From Pohlia nutans (Eukaryota; Streptophyta; Bryopsida; Bryales; Mniaceae), in the NCBI GenBank assembly GCA_022496805.1, contig CM040100.1, positions 21,171,009 to 21,235,008 on the forward strand: a DNA stretch of 64,000 nt, written 5' to 3'. How positions within the stretch are numbered: the stretch's first letter is position 1; every line of letters begins with the position of its first letter. The translations under genes were made by a program, and so were the position numbers. The notes under the pieces are model-generated. The model did not search any database, was not told where the DNA came from, and saw only the letters and a program-made list of their open reading frames with translations. This document shows, piece after piece, positions 46,601-56,999 of the stretch.

Positions 46601-48366
46601 CAAGCCGCTTCCACAGCTTACGTCAATGAGGACACCTCCTGCAACTGGCTTGAAATGATCTTGAGCCATCTTGAACTATTCAACAACCAATGGGTGCTCT
46701 CAGAAAAAGGTTGAAATGTACAAGCAAAAGAGTCATAACATTCGACTAGAGCACTGCTGCACAACAAGAATTTGGAGCACTACAATTGTGTAGCAATTTA
46801 TTCCATTGCCAAGCATGCAATCACTATCATTAGAGCCCTCAGAGTTGAATGAAAGGAAATAAATAATTCTAACGTGAGCTATTAAAAACATAACATGAGC
46901 TCAAGATAGTGAAAAAAAGAATCTAGGTTCCTTTTCTTGAGGGTGTTCAGGCGGCTCCTCAAGAATGTTATGAGCAGTGGTTTTTTTTCCTTGCTAATTT
47001 AGACAACTTGCTATATGAAATTTGGGTTGGCTAATTGATACAAAGGATTTTTTAAATAATAGCCAGATTTCCTACATGGAGTCAAGATGTGTAGCCTCTT
47101 TAAACCTAGGTATCACCCACGTATTGCCCTAAGTAGCACCTAGGTAGCACATGTGTATTACCCTGATATTACCTATATATTAATATGAAAAGAGCATCCA
47201 AGGAGCCATGGAAAAGTAGCAACAATGCTAAACTGTCTCCTGACAAAAAAACATCACTGGTTATGAGTGAACAACTGGAAAATGTTACAGCAGAACAACA
47301 TTGACAATCGTGTAGAATAAATGATTGAAACCAATTACCTCGGCATCAGCACCAGGGAAATCGCCAAAACGAAAAATATCTCGCCACCCTCGTTCATACA
47401 GAAAGGAGACCAGTCGGCTCCTGAAGCACTCCAACCTCCAAATGAGAAAACTGTCATATAAAGAAAGCATTTCAGCCACAAATGCAACAATCCATACCTA
47501 AAGACCTCAGTTCCTGCTGTGTTGGTTTCGTCATACACCTTGCTGCCCTCCAAAATGGTGAGATCCAGATACACATCTTTGTTGGAGAAGCCCTTCCTGC
47601 AGCTCTTGCACGAGAATCCCGACCTTCTGATTGCATCCCTACATATATACAACACCCGCATTACCAGTACCGTCAACATGACAGCATTCTTGTGAAGTGA
47701 TTGCTCCAGAACCCGGGGCCGCACTATGACAAATTTGTGAAAGTATACGTGTGTGCACAAAACGGGTATTAATTTGAACATTGTCGTACAAAGTATGTAC
47801 AAACAATAGACATATTTAGAGCTGAAAATATTGACATATATTTACATTAAACATATATTTAGGACGGAATAGATCTGTATAAAAAGGTTTTTAGAGGGAG
47901 TCATGAACGCAGGTGATTCTTAAACATAATGTAGAGTGTTCGCACTTACAGAGTGAGACCCTTGGGACCATCTCGACACAGAGGTCGGAAGCAAATTGGA
48001 CAACACAGGAGCTCGCTTATAGAAACCGTCTCCACTTCCCTGTCCTTATTTGGCTCAGGCTGCGACACAAGCCACAACACTCATTCGTATAAATCAAGAG
48101 CTTCAGAAATTAGGGTTTGAAACTGTCCACATACAAGAATTGCCACATAAAAAGAATGTGGAGCTTACAGAGTTCACTGAATCTCGGTACGGGGTGACTG
48201 TGGCCCTGGCTGCGACGTTGCTCAGATTCCTCTCATTTAGTCCACTACCGCAATATTGGTTTCGCGATGATTTGCAAGGGGATACAAGTCTACGAAGCTG
48301 CTGCGGCAATGCAAGAGGACCAGCTAATGTTGTGACACGGGAAATGGTTGGCACCGCCATGGCCAT
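43629..48366 (-). CDS. Plastid-type SAM-dependent methyltransferase with zinc ribbon (UbiE-like, At2g41040/At1g78140 family)
   Basis: Eight exons on the minus strand join in phase to 363 aa: 48366-48169, 48059-47950, 47638-47498, 47420-47339, 46675-46482, 45554-45443, 45119-45015, 43778-43629. The first 66 residues are Ser/Arg/Ala-rich and poor in acids, like a chloroplast transit peptide. Then come a four-Cys zinc ribbon (C86PIC89, C113KSC116), LVSFLYERGWRDIF, SAM motif I (DVSCGSG, 195-201), HAGAALHCWPSP, AEICRVLKPGGIFVGTT and a C-terminal FIMISAKR. This is the order and length of the plant plastoglobule-linked methyltransferases; the substrate is not known from sequence. I chose the ATG at 48366 because an in-frame upstream start is only TTG. 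Introns 5, 6 and 7 all contain transposons, yet the frame is intact. Confidence 0.92.
44612..44974. mobile_element. 363-bp Harbinger-type MITE in a methyltransferase intron
   Basis: Perfect inverted tips of 21 bp beginning GGGCCGCTTCACACTATGG, flanked by TAA at 44609-44611 and 44975-44977. The interior repeats TCGAGAGGCCGTCG in both orientations. Three-base TAA/TTA duplication and GGG-start tips fit PIF/Harbinger. Confidence 0.85.
45175..45401. mobile_element. 227-bp TTAA-type MITE in a methyltransferase intron
   Basis: TTAA at 45171-45174 and 45402-45405 are intact. Tips CCCCGAAAGGACCAAGG and CCTTGGTGGAGGGG. Body is in the inverse orientation to 36787-37019. Confidence 0.85.
45706..45825. 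mobile_element. 120-bp element with perfect 24-bp inverted repeats
   Basis: 45706-45729 and 45802-45825 are exact inverse copies (start CTAGATAGAGTACTCCATGG). The inner part is also partly complementary. It lies in a methyltransferase intron. Superfamily unknown. Confidence 0.8.
46034..46318. mobile_element. 285-bp foldback element, arms of about 125 bp
   Basis: ATCAGGAATTTAGGACCTCA at the left and its near-inverse TGAGGTTCTAAATTCCTGAT at the right; complementarity continues almost to the centre (GTTAGATAACAAAAAGAG). Transcripts would form a long hairpin. It lies in a methyltransferase intron. Confidence 0.85.
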
Positions 48367-48712
48367 CGTGTCTGTCAGAGATGAAATTTCACACAAACTT
48401 TCACAGACATTGCAACAAATGAACTAAGTTTCTACTCTAATCATTCCAAGTTTGTTGTGCAGGCGATTGTAATCTCTCTGGTTCTAGCTTGCGAGTGCGT
48501 GATTCTGTGACTGAGGCTCAGTTTCTGAATTTGCAAGGTGAGTGGATTGTCAGAAAGTACTGTAGCTTTCATTTATGATTGTTATGGCTGGCCCAGAACA
48601 CAGAAGAACCGTGACTGTTGTCTTCCTACAGTGACCGAGTACTTAACCCTTTAACCCTTTAGGGGCGGTTTACACTACGGACCAAGAGCCGTGACCAAGG
48701 AAAATGGATTAA

Positions 48713-49114
48713 CCCTTAAACGTCAAGGTAAGCCCCATGGGCTTAGTAAAAAGAGAATAATGAAGAAAAAAGTGGATTTTCTCAACCAAATCAAGCGTGG
48801 ATTGGTGCGTTGGAAAGCTACTGAAAAAGTGATCTAAATTCCAAATTTGCGCCTCATTTGGGAGATTGTAGAAACATTGGCAAGCAATCAAAGTTATCAA
48901 AATGAACAGGAGTTGAGGTTGGGGCAGTTGAGGTCGTTTTCTGAAAAGTGCCGCAGTGCTACAGTGCCGCAATAATGCTGGCCAGCAGAGCCGTTTTTCC
49001 AAAAAAAAACCAAAAAAAACTATAAATAAATAAATAAATAAATAAATAAAATCTCCTCCAAAAATTTAGATTCCTTTCGGGCTGCCCCACCCAGGCCCTC
49101 TTGACGTTTAAGGG
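48713..49114. mobile_element. 402-bp TTAA-type MITE, innermost of the nest
   Basis: Intact TTAA at 48709-48712 and 49115-49118; tips CCCTTAAACGTCAAG and the exact inverse. Removing the element and one TTAA rejoins the host as AATGGATTAATTCCATGG, a natural continuation. Homologue in inverse orientation: 53894-54250. Confidence 0.9.
49020..49050. repeat. (AAAT)n microsatellite inside the MITE
   Basis: Seven or so AAAT units, absent from the homologous element at 53894-54250. Confidence 0.85.
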
Positions 49115-50322
49115 TTAATTCCATGGTCACACTTCAAAAAAATGTAATTTTTAAAGCCCTTGGGTCTCTCATTAAGTGTAAACCGAACTTGGACCGGGAC
49201 TTTAAGAAAAAAAGAAAACGGCATTTTAAGCCCATGGTCTCCTCGTTTGGCAATGAGAGAATCCTTTTTGCCTCTCTCACCACAAAATCCGGGAGACCCT
49301 TCAACATTATCCACTAGGCCTATTTCTAGGCCTTTTGAGGACCTCAACTCCTTTGGTCACTTTTCTTTTTTCCTTGTAGTTTAAACCCAAGTCATCCCGG
49401 GAGGAGTTGATGGAGTCGCTGATTTTAGAGCTACATGGGACGAGTTCTTGGTCCGTAGTGTAAACCGCCCTTTAGTGCCTAGGGTGGTTCTGGAGAAACC
49501 ACAGTTTTTGGGTGATATTTTTTTAAAACTTTCTCTGTTGAATTTGGGATACTATTGATAGTTTCCAACTATATAAATGTAAGCATAGCTTAATGAAACA
49601 AGTGTCAGTTAAATCTTGATAAGATCGGACCATTGGATTGGAAGATCATACTGTGTCTTTGAACCATATAATGCACACTCAAAAATGAGATTTTAGGGGG
49701 TGTGCGACTTCAAGGTTAATTAGATTTGGATTAAACTTTTAAATATGAAAGTGAAGATGTTCAGCAATGACATGTGCCACCACCTCTCCATTGCAATCTT
49801 TCATGTCAAGAACGACTTATACATAATTATTGTGAATTTTATAAGTGAAAGTGACTTATCTATGTACGGTTTAGGACAATAATTATACGTTAAAATAAGA
49901 AAGGAGTTGGTACATTGATCAAGATCAGAATACATACACTAATGGAACATGAACAAGAGAACACAATCTAAAAAAAAACGAGATAACAAACTTCCAAACA
50001 CTAAAAATACAACATAGTACATATGCTCTATTTGTAAGTATTTGCAGTATTTTGGTGTTTTGTAAATGGATATTTGGATATTTAAAAAAAATCAGATTCC
50101 AAATTTTCTTTTTACATCATCTGTAGAATCAAAAGTTACACATCTTAACTTTAGACACCGGACTGAAATGGTTCACAAATTTTACAGCATTTCATTTTCT
50201 GGTGATGTAATGACCACTTAGCGGTTACCTGGGCACTAAAGGGTTAACGCTTTGGGTACTGTAGCAGGGTTCACTGGTTTTCACTGGGTTTTTCCACTAT
50301 GATTGATACTACCAGAAATAGA

Positions 50323-50901
50323 CCCCTAAACGTCACAGTGTCCAAAAACTAGACGACTAACAGATTCAAACCCTTCTCACGTTTTCATCAATGCTTGGAT
50401 GAAAGTCATCCAAAATTTTGGAGATTCTTCACGAAATTGTTGTCCTATCTAACGGTTGGATTTAGTCATGTTGATTACATATTTTCTAAAATTACAAATG
50501 TAGAAGTATGTCAAGTCGTTGACCGAGCCAAAATTGCATTGATTGTAGTTCAAAAGTGGCTTTGCAAAAATAAGGTCATAGATTTAAGAAACACAAAAAT
50601 TTCAATGAACCACCACATTTAAGTGTATCTCATTTCAAATTCATTCCAACAAATTTTACACAAAAAATGTTAATTTTTTTGTTTGTAATCAAATTTAGAA
50701 GGAATTTTTAATTTTACTTTTCAAATTTTATAATTAAATATTGGTGATAGTATTAGTGAATCAAACCATACGAATGGAATCTAAAATTCAAAATCTAGAA
50801 CTTTCATTTGTATATCAATTCCAAAATATTCTTCTAAATAGTACTTTATGATGATTTTTCTCAAATTGTCAATTCCAGGGACACCCTTGAACGTTTAGGG
50901 G
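50323..50901. mobile_element. 579-bp piggyBac-type MITE, copy 2
   Basis: CCCCTAAACGTCACAGTGTC to GAACGTTTAGGGG, then TTAA at 50902-50905; the left flank has decayed to TAGA. High identity to 21612-22191 throughout. Confidence 0.85.
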
Positions 50902-50905
50902 TTAA

Positions 50906-51621
50906 ATTAGAAAGTAACCGTACAATTGTATTTTCAACTGGAGTGCAAACATTTTGCCAAAATTAGACAATCATCCAATGGTGGGATTGGAAGATCGTAG
51001 TATGTCTTTGAACCGTGTAATGTACACTCAAAAATGAGATTTTGGAGGGTATGTGACTTCAAAGTTAAATAGAATTTTGGATAGAATTTTCTAAAATGAA
51101 AGTAAAGATGTTCAATAATGACCTATGTCAACACCTCTCCATTGCAATCTTTCATGTTAAGAACGGACTCACACATAATTATTGTCAATTTTATAAGTGA
51201 GAGTGATTTATCCATGTACGATTTAGGACAAAAATTTATACGTTAAAATATGAAAGGAGTTAGTACATGGATCAAGATTGGAATACATATATTAATGGAA
51301 CATGAACAAGAGAACACAATCCCAAAAAAAAAGAAAAAAAAGATAACAAACTTCCAAACACAAGAAATACCGCATAGTACATGTGTTGTATTTGTAAGTA
51401 TATACTATATTTTCAAGTTTTTACAGTATTTTTGAGTTTTGTTTATAGGTATTTTGATAGTCGCACAACTCCAAATTGAATTTTTCTTTTTCTAGAAGAT
51501 GTATATTATACCGCTCATCATTTGAACTCCACAATTCAAAATCCAACTTTTCATGGATTTTCTGTTATTCGCGTTTTCGACACAGCAGAGACCACAATGT
51601 GGTCATTTGAGCACTAAAGGG
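50906..51621. mobile_element. Truncated TTAA-type element chained to its neighbours
   Basis: It begins right after TTAA 50902-50905 and ends GAGCACTAAAGGG at TTAA 51622-51625. The body (AATGAGATTTTGGAGGGTAT, CACCTCTCCATTGCAATCTT) matches the interior of the outer element at 49471-50243. Its original left tip is missing. Confidence 0.65.
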
Positions 51622-51625
51622 TTAA

Positions 51626-52184
51626 CCCCTAAACGTCCTCACCTCTCTTCAAATTTGGCAGTTTTGCAAAGATGCATCCTAAAATGCAACCAAGAGGGAT
51701 ATTTTTACCTTGATGTATGAATAATAGTTGTACATTATAAATTTTAGATTCTATCCATATAGTTAGATCTGCGATTGCTATCACCAATATTTTTGTATAA
51801 AATTTGAAACTTGAAATTCAAAAAATATTTTGTAATTTGATTACGAATAAGATTTTGATCATTTGTACATGAAATCTATTGTGATTGGTTGAAATGTAAT
51901 ATTCTAAGTGTAGTGATTTTTGGAGATTTTTTGTTGCTTGATTTTATGAGTTTTATTTTTCAAGAGTACAATTAGAGTAAATTTTTTGGTGAATCACTAC
52001 AACATGAAATGAGGCATGAAAATTTCACAAATCATTTCCTTTCTAATCGGATCACACATGCATGAAGCTATCTTACCATAGAATTTTGTTGTATTTCTTT
52101 TCTTTGCAAAAAGTGCAGGACGAATGAGAAACGTGGATGAAATCTATACATCGTTCAAAAAATGGGCAGTTGGTCCTTTAGGAG
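51626..52184. mobile_element. 559-bp TTAA-type MITE
   Basis: TTAA at 51622-51625 (shared with the preceding element) and 52185-52188; tips CCCCTAAACGTCC and GGTCCTTTAGGAG. The first half matches the inverse of 2218-2514. Confidence 0.75.
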
Positions 52185-52369
52185 TTAAGCTTTTGAGGCT
52201 ATGTGTAGTAATTTAGCCAACATCGGGCCGCCGTGCAATGTCAAGAATATCTTCCATCTTCATTCACAATGCAATTTGTAACTACCATCTTTGACCAGTT
52301 TACCATGGTTTCCCATTCATTTGTAACTTGGATGACCGGTTTATCACGGATTCCCGATGGCGTTTCTCC

Positions 52370-52480
52370 CACTAGTAATAAACTTGTTCGATGTGACTTG
52401 TCTTTGAGTCGCTAAAGAAAAGTCACAACAAACATTTAGTTGTGAAAGACAAGTCACATTGGACAAGATTTCTACTAGTG
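52370..52480. mobile_element. 111-bp CACTA-type micro-element
   Basis: CACTAGTAATAAACTTGT and the inverse of CACTAGTAGAAATCTTGT begin 36-bp imperfect arms that share ATGTGACTTGTCTTT. Confidence 0.8.
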
Positions 52481-52995
52481 GGTGAAAGCATGAAAAAATC
52501 TATCGCCTCTAACTCTTATGACTATTCAATAATGGAGGGTTCAAAAAATACATCATAAATTTGAATCTCGTAAAAAAAAATATAACAATAAAATAAAACA
52601 TATGTTGTTTTATGAAGTCTACCAAAAAAATTTGAGAAAATGATTGATCTTCAATAAGTAGTTATAAATTTTTTATTGACGTAGAAGTGGCCAAAATTGA
52701 AAAAGTAGTTACGTACCAATCAACAAAGTTGGCATAAAACAAGCAAAATGTATATCAAAACATATTTTTTTCTACTTTCTTTTTGGACAAGGACCTCAAT
52801 TCTATCATTATCTCAAAGGTCATAAAAATTACGTTTATGTTGAGTGTATTTAAGGGCATCAATTTTGCAGCTAAGATTGGAAGTAGGCATTCATTTCAAA
52901 CACTACTTTTTGTATACTTTTTTGAAGATTTTGTTTTGAAAAGTTGGGTTCAAGTACCTGTAAGAACTCGAGAGGGCTCCATGAGATTAAAACCA

Positions 52996-52999
<4 letters not shown>

Positions 53000-53034
<35 letters not shown>
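53000..53034. repeat. (TA)n microsatellite
   Basis: A TA run of about 35 bp followed by a T-rich tract. Confidence 0.95.
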
Positions 53035-53038
<4 letters not shown>

Positions 53039-53889
53039 ATTTTTTATTTTTATTTTATTTTTTTTTATTTTTTATTTTTTTGATATAAACTTATGGCCTT
53101 TGACCAAAACAATTATGACTTTAGTATAGCAGACTAACTTTTTGGTACAGTTATGCGTGCTTTCACACTAGTGTCCTCTTTAGCATGGTTTCCCATTCAT
53201 TTATAACTTGAATGAAGCTTCTTCATAGTGGATGGACCCAAAAGGCACTTCCAATGATGGCTACTTAATGTTATGTACGTGCAGTAGGAATAGAAGGCAA
53301 ATAGTAATTTTTCCTTCATACAAAAATAAATATCATCAGAAGAATGCAAATTTGTAGTTTGTCAAGATCCTAGACATTTGGAGTATAAACGAAGTTGTTG
53401 AAACCCAATTTCTTGGGCAGACATGTGAGAGAGGATGGTTGGAGATTGCACTAGAGTTTGATGCCTAACCCTTTTAGTGCCAAATGAATAGGGATATTCA
53501 TTAATAGTTTACGAGTTGTCTCAAATGTAGTGAGCCTCTTCAATTGATCATGTATTTGAAGCCAAACTGTGTCTTTAGTTTGCAAAGAATTTAGGCCAAA
53601 TCCAAGTAACAACTCTTTGTAGATATGGATGATTGCATGAAACACTCACTTGTACTATTTGTTGCATTTTGGTTCAATATTGGTTATTTTTTAAGAGTGA
53701 TTTATTCCCTGATGGTCCCGACGACCATATTTTGAACGTTTTTGGGTTGCTTTCAACTTACGTGGTCTCACCACGAATTCATACGATCTAGCTGAACTAA
53801 TTATATTCATTTGCATTTACCGTTGACAGAAGATTGTCATTCTTCTGGTTTTTAGTGAAATCTTTGGGGCTGGTGTCTCTTTAACTTAT
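53035..53889. other. Spacer without recognised genes
   Basis: Low-complexity T-rich start, then unique-looking sequence. The segment CACGAATTCATACGATCTAG near 53771 recurs near 63907, which suggests a dispersed repeat. Confidence 0.5.
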
Positions 53890-53893
53890 TTAA

Positions 53894-54250
53894 CCCTTAA
53901 ACGTCAAGAGGGCCTGGGCGGGGCAGCCCGGAAGGCATCTAAATTTTCGGAGGGAAAAAAAAAAACGAAAAAAATGCAAAAAAACGGCTCTGCGGGACAC
54001 TGTTGGCCAGTACTGTAGCACTGCGGCATCTCAGCTGCCCCAACCTCAAAAACTTGTTCAATTTCATAACTTTGATTGCTTACCAACGATTCTACAATCT
54101 CTCAAACGAGGCGCAAATTTGCAATCTAGATCGCTTTTTCAGTAGCTTTCCAACACACCAATCCACGCTTGATTTGGTTGAGAAAATCTACTTTTTTCTT
54201 GATTATTCTTTTTTAAATAAGCCCATGGGGCTTACCTTGACGTTTAAGGG
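53894..54250. mobile_element. 357-bp TTAA-type MITE, inverse homologue of the nested copy
   Basis: TTAA at 53890-53893 and 54251-54254; tips CCCTTAAACGTCAAG and the exact inverse. Matches 48713-49114 in reverse orientation (GAGGGCCTGGGCGGGGCAGC at the left end). Confidence 0.9.
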
Positions 54251-54325
54251 TTAACAAGCCAACACATTGTCTGCACTTCAATGTCTATTGTCATGATCTA
54301 TCATTGCACCAGTTCCTTCAACGCC

Positions 54326-54518
54326 CACTAGTAGCAGACTTGTCGTTTTTCATTCCCCACTTTGTGGGAACAGTGAATAGTGGCTAAATATTATACTTAT
54401 ATTTCTGTTTTCTTGTGACCAAAACCACTCACCAACACTAACACAACCCATGTGCTTGGCGCGGTTTCATTCCTTTTTCATTTATAGTAAGTGAAAAACG
54501 ACACATTTCCTACTAGTG
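54326..54518. mobile_element. 193-bp CACTA-type micro-element
   Basis: Tips CACTAGTAGCAGACTTGTCG and, inverted, CACTAGTAGGAAATGTGTCG; both continue TTTTTCA. Size 193 bp, no gene. Confidence 0.8.
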
Positions 54519-54640
54519 GCCGTCTCGTCACTCCTGTGATGAAACTTCTACTGTTCAGAATTGAAATCTGATTCCTAGCATCTGGAGATCGATCTGATCA
54601 ATGGCCTTGATTGCTACCTTGGTAAAATGAATTTCACGTT

Positions 54641-54910
54641 CGGGGAAGTCACTTAGTATAAATTTTGGGTACATATGAGCAAACAAAGGGTATTTAATGG
54701 GGGGCTATAAATAATTGGAATATTCTACTATTTATAGTGTGTTTAGGGTATATTTCATATATTCTAAGAATATTCTTAGAATATTTCCGCATTGGTTTTA
54801 AAACACCCTATATTATTTCTATAAATTTATAATTTTTATCTCAAATGAATAAAGACACCCTATATTTATTCTCTCATAGTTATCTAAATTCTTGACAGTG
54901 ACTTCCCTGG
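54641..54910. mobile_element. MITE with GGGGAAGTCACT ends, copy 4
   Basis: CGGGGAAGTCACTTAG to CAGTGACTTCCCTGG; nearly identical to 28753-29022. Confidence 0.8.
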
Positions 54911-55721
54911 GATTTCACGCCACCTTCAACATAACTCCACCTTCAACATAACTGTAAGAAATTCCAGTCATGTAAGACTCGGAGTTCTCTGTATTCACTA
55001 CTGTGCTAGTGCTGGAGACTTTTGGTTAAATTGCATGATGACACAAAATATATTGTTATCTAGCACAGACTTTGAATCTTGATAAATTATGTGGGACTTT
55101 TTGACACTATACTGAATGGATTGACCGCAGACTTGACAAAATTATCTGCAAAGTTATGTTCTAATGGTTGAACCTGGTTAGATTTGGAAGTGACGGCTGG
55201 TAAGCTACATTCTCTATATAGTGGGTCACTTAATTTCAAGTGTTCTTTTTCATTTTGCATCCATCTATTTAGAATATATTGACTTGATGACACCATTGTT
55301 TACGGGTATAAACTTATGATTCAATGACAGGTAGGACGTACACCGACCGATGGCAGCCACCGACACGCCATAGCTGGTGAAACCTTATTCTCTTGCTTCA
55401 ATTCTTACCTTGAATTCGAAGTTCTTCACAAATGGGAGCAGGTGCTTAGAAGGACGTTATAATAGAATGCCATAGAACAACATTAAACTGTCGTATTAAC
55501 ACTCTTATGTTCATTCAATATCAGTACAACATTTAACTGAAAAGAATGTATTCTAAATCTTTCAATATGTTTGTAACATGTTACTCAATTTGTCATCAAG
55601 TAGGAGCAAATTCTACACTTGTGACGAATTAAACCTGTTTTAATGAAAGTAGTTAAGAATGTTCTCTTCTGCGCATTTGGCAGAGTTAGAATTGAATTGT
55701 GGAAATAGTTTGGATTGGCAG

Positions 55722-56093
55722 GTGAAGAGCGACATCAACGTCAGTCTGTCGGCTCGGAATCGAAACACGGTGGCGGGATGTTTCATCACGTACCGCCGCA
55801 TGGTGGTGCATGTGGAGTACAAGGGGAAACAGATTTTGCAGCAGGAATTGCCGTTGGGGTTTGGGCTGAAACCTCGCCGGAGTCGCCCGGTGATGTTGTA
55901 CCTGCAGGGTGACCACTTCCCATTGAACAGAGAGTTGGGATCGCTGTTGGCGCTCGAGCTCCAGAACTCCGATTCTGTGGAGCTCCAATCCTCCTTTGAT
56001 GTTCGGTGCATGCGAAATGACCGAAAGGCCAGCTGGATGGGCTGGTATGTGATGTCATTGTCAGTATGCCACCCAATATTGATCCCTCCCTAG
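55722..56093 (+). CDS. LEA_2/NHL-type domain exon (partial gene)
   Basis: After an acceptor at 55719-55721 (GGATTGGCAG) an open frame encodes VKSDINVSLSARNRN, ITYRRMVVHVEYKGKQI, LPLGFGLKPRRSRPV and LALELQNSDSVELQSSFDVR, ending at TAG 56093. The pattern (ARNxN, then a yDxL/VxV strand with a small-residue turn, then a long strand ending in FDVR) is that of the LEA_2 fold found in plant NDR1/HIN1-like membrane proteins. The upstream exon that should hold the membrane anchor was not found, so the gene is partial or has been cut off. Confidence 0.5.
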   Translation: MKSDINVSLSARNRNTVAGCFITYRRMVVHVEYKGKQILQQELPLGFGLKPRRSRPVMLYLQGDHFPLNRELGSLLALELQNSDSVELQSSFDVRCMRNDRKASWMGWYVMSLSVCHPILIPP

Positions 56094-56104
56094 CTGGTGA
56101 TTTA

Positions 56105-56407
56105 GAGCATCTCCAACCATGCACGCTAAAAGCGACTCGCTAAAATTACTCATCTATATTTGAAGAGCCCTTCAACTTAAAGTTCCCCACCCTCAAACGC
56201 TCTTCAAACATCAAAAGTGTACATTAAATAGTCAATGAACCAATCACAAGTAGAATGTGGGATATAGTCAACTAAACTTAGATTTGAAGTGTCATCTATC
56301 ACACACGCTAGGATAGAGGGTCACGAGGCTTTTTCACAGGGGCCTTAGCATTTTTCATCCGCTTTTGGAGTGTGTCAGACCCTTGGCGAGCCCCATTGGA
56401 GATGCTC
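56105..56407. mobile_element. 303-bp Harbinger-type MITE (GAGCATCTCCA tips)
   Basis: GAGCATCTCCAACC at the left and TTGGAGATGCTC at the right, flanked by TTA (56102-56104 and 56408-56410). Same tip as the two elements at 60927 and 61403. Confidence 0.85.
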
Positions 56408-56826
56408 TTACTGCACATGGTCCTCATGCCAGGGAAAATGACCAACTTTGTTGCTGTCACGGGGAATGGCTTGATATGGGTACCACTTTTACGCGTCTCA
56501 CATAGTGTGACTTATATTTAACTCATTTTATGTGTACTAGAAATTTCGTTTTTAACACCTTGTATATAGTTGCAGCCAGGGTGCTTATAACACCCTCTAA
56601 TTTTTATAATTTTCCAATGCTTTTTTCTTTCAAAAAAATATTTCTCAAAAATCACACTATTTTTGGAGGAGGAACCTGTACCAGGGCATCACCCTCACTC
56701 ATTGTACTGTACTTGGCACTTGTAGTAAAAGAAACACACAGTGCGCTTGGGCTGATGAAGCATAATTTGCATTATAAATTTGAGTGACTCATTCTGCCAT
56801 ACACAAGGAGATTCCACGTCGACGGG

Positions 56827-56999
56827 TACTACTAACAAAGGCGTCGCTTCTCACTCAAACAATGTCAGAGTCCATTGTACATACTTGAACTACGTGACGA
56901 ATCGCACTCATCAAATCTTGAGCGCCTAGGCAGTGAGTGCAAAGTAGCGCCGTTTGACTCACCTACCCGAGTGAAAAGCGACGCCTCCTCCTTGTAGTG
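56827..56999. mobile_element. CACTA-like element with GGCGTCGCTTTTCACTC arms
   Basis: The right end, inverted, reads CACTACAAGGAGGAGGCGTC and continues GCTTTTCACTC; the left end has TACTACTAACAAAGGCGTC, then GCTTCTCACTC. Left tip mutated. Confidence 0.65.

Larger units (their letters stand above)
48662..49470. mobile_element. Harbinger-type MITE, itself interrupted
   Basis: Tips share a perfect 24-bp inverted repeat starting GGGCGGTTTACACTACGGA; the flanks on both sides read TTTA (TTA-type duplication). It resembles 44612-44974 in tip style (GGGC...ACACTA). Interrupted at 48713-49114 by a TTAA-type MITE. Confidence 0.8.
48655..50243. mobile_element. Outer TTAA-type element interrupted by two nested insertions
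   Basis: TTAA at 48651-48654 then CCCTTTA; the sequence resumes at 49471 as TTTAGTGCCTAGG, and the far end CCTGGGCACTAAAGGG is followed by TTAA at 50244-50247. The tip CCCTTTAGTGCCYAGG is thus an inverted repeat split by the Harbinger-type insertion. A truncated second copy is at about 50906-51621. Confidence 0.75.

Noticed and set aside
48103..48396. Longer methyltransferase start at 48396
   Set aside because: That position is TTG; the first ATG in frame is 48366.
53000..53090. A short hydrophobic ORF from the TA/TTTTA tract
   Set aside because: Translation of a microsatellite.
55640..56124. Several minus-strand ORFs opposite the LEA_2-like exon
   Set aside because: Shadows; the plus frame has the domain pattern and a splice acceptor.
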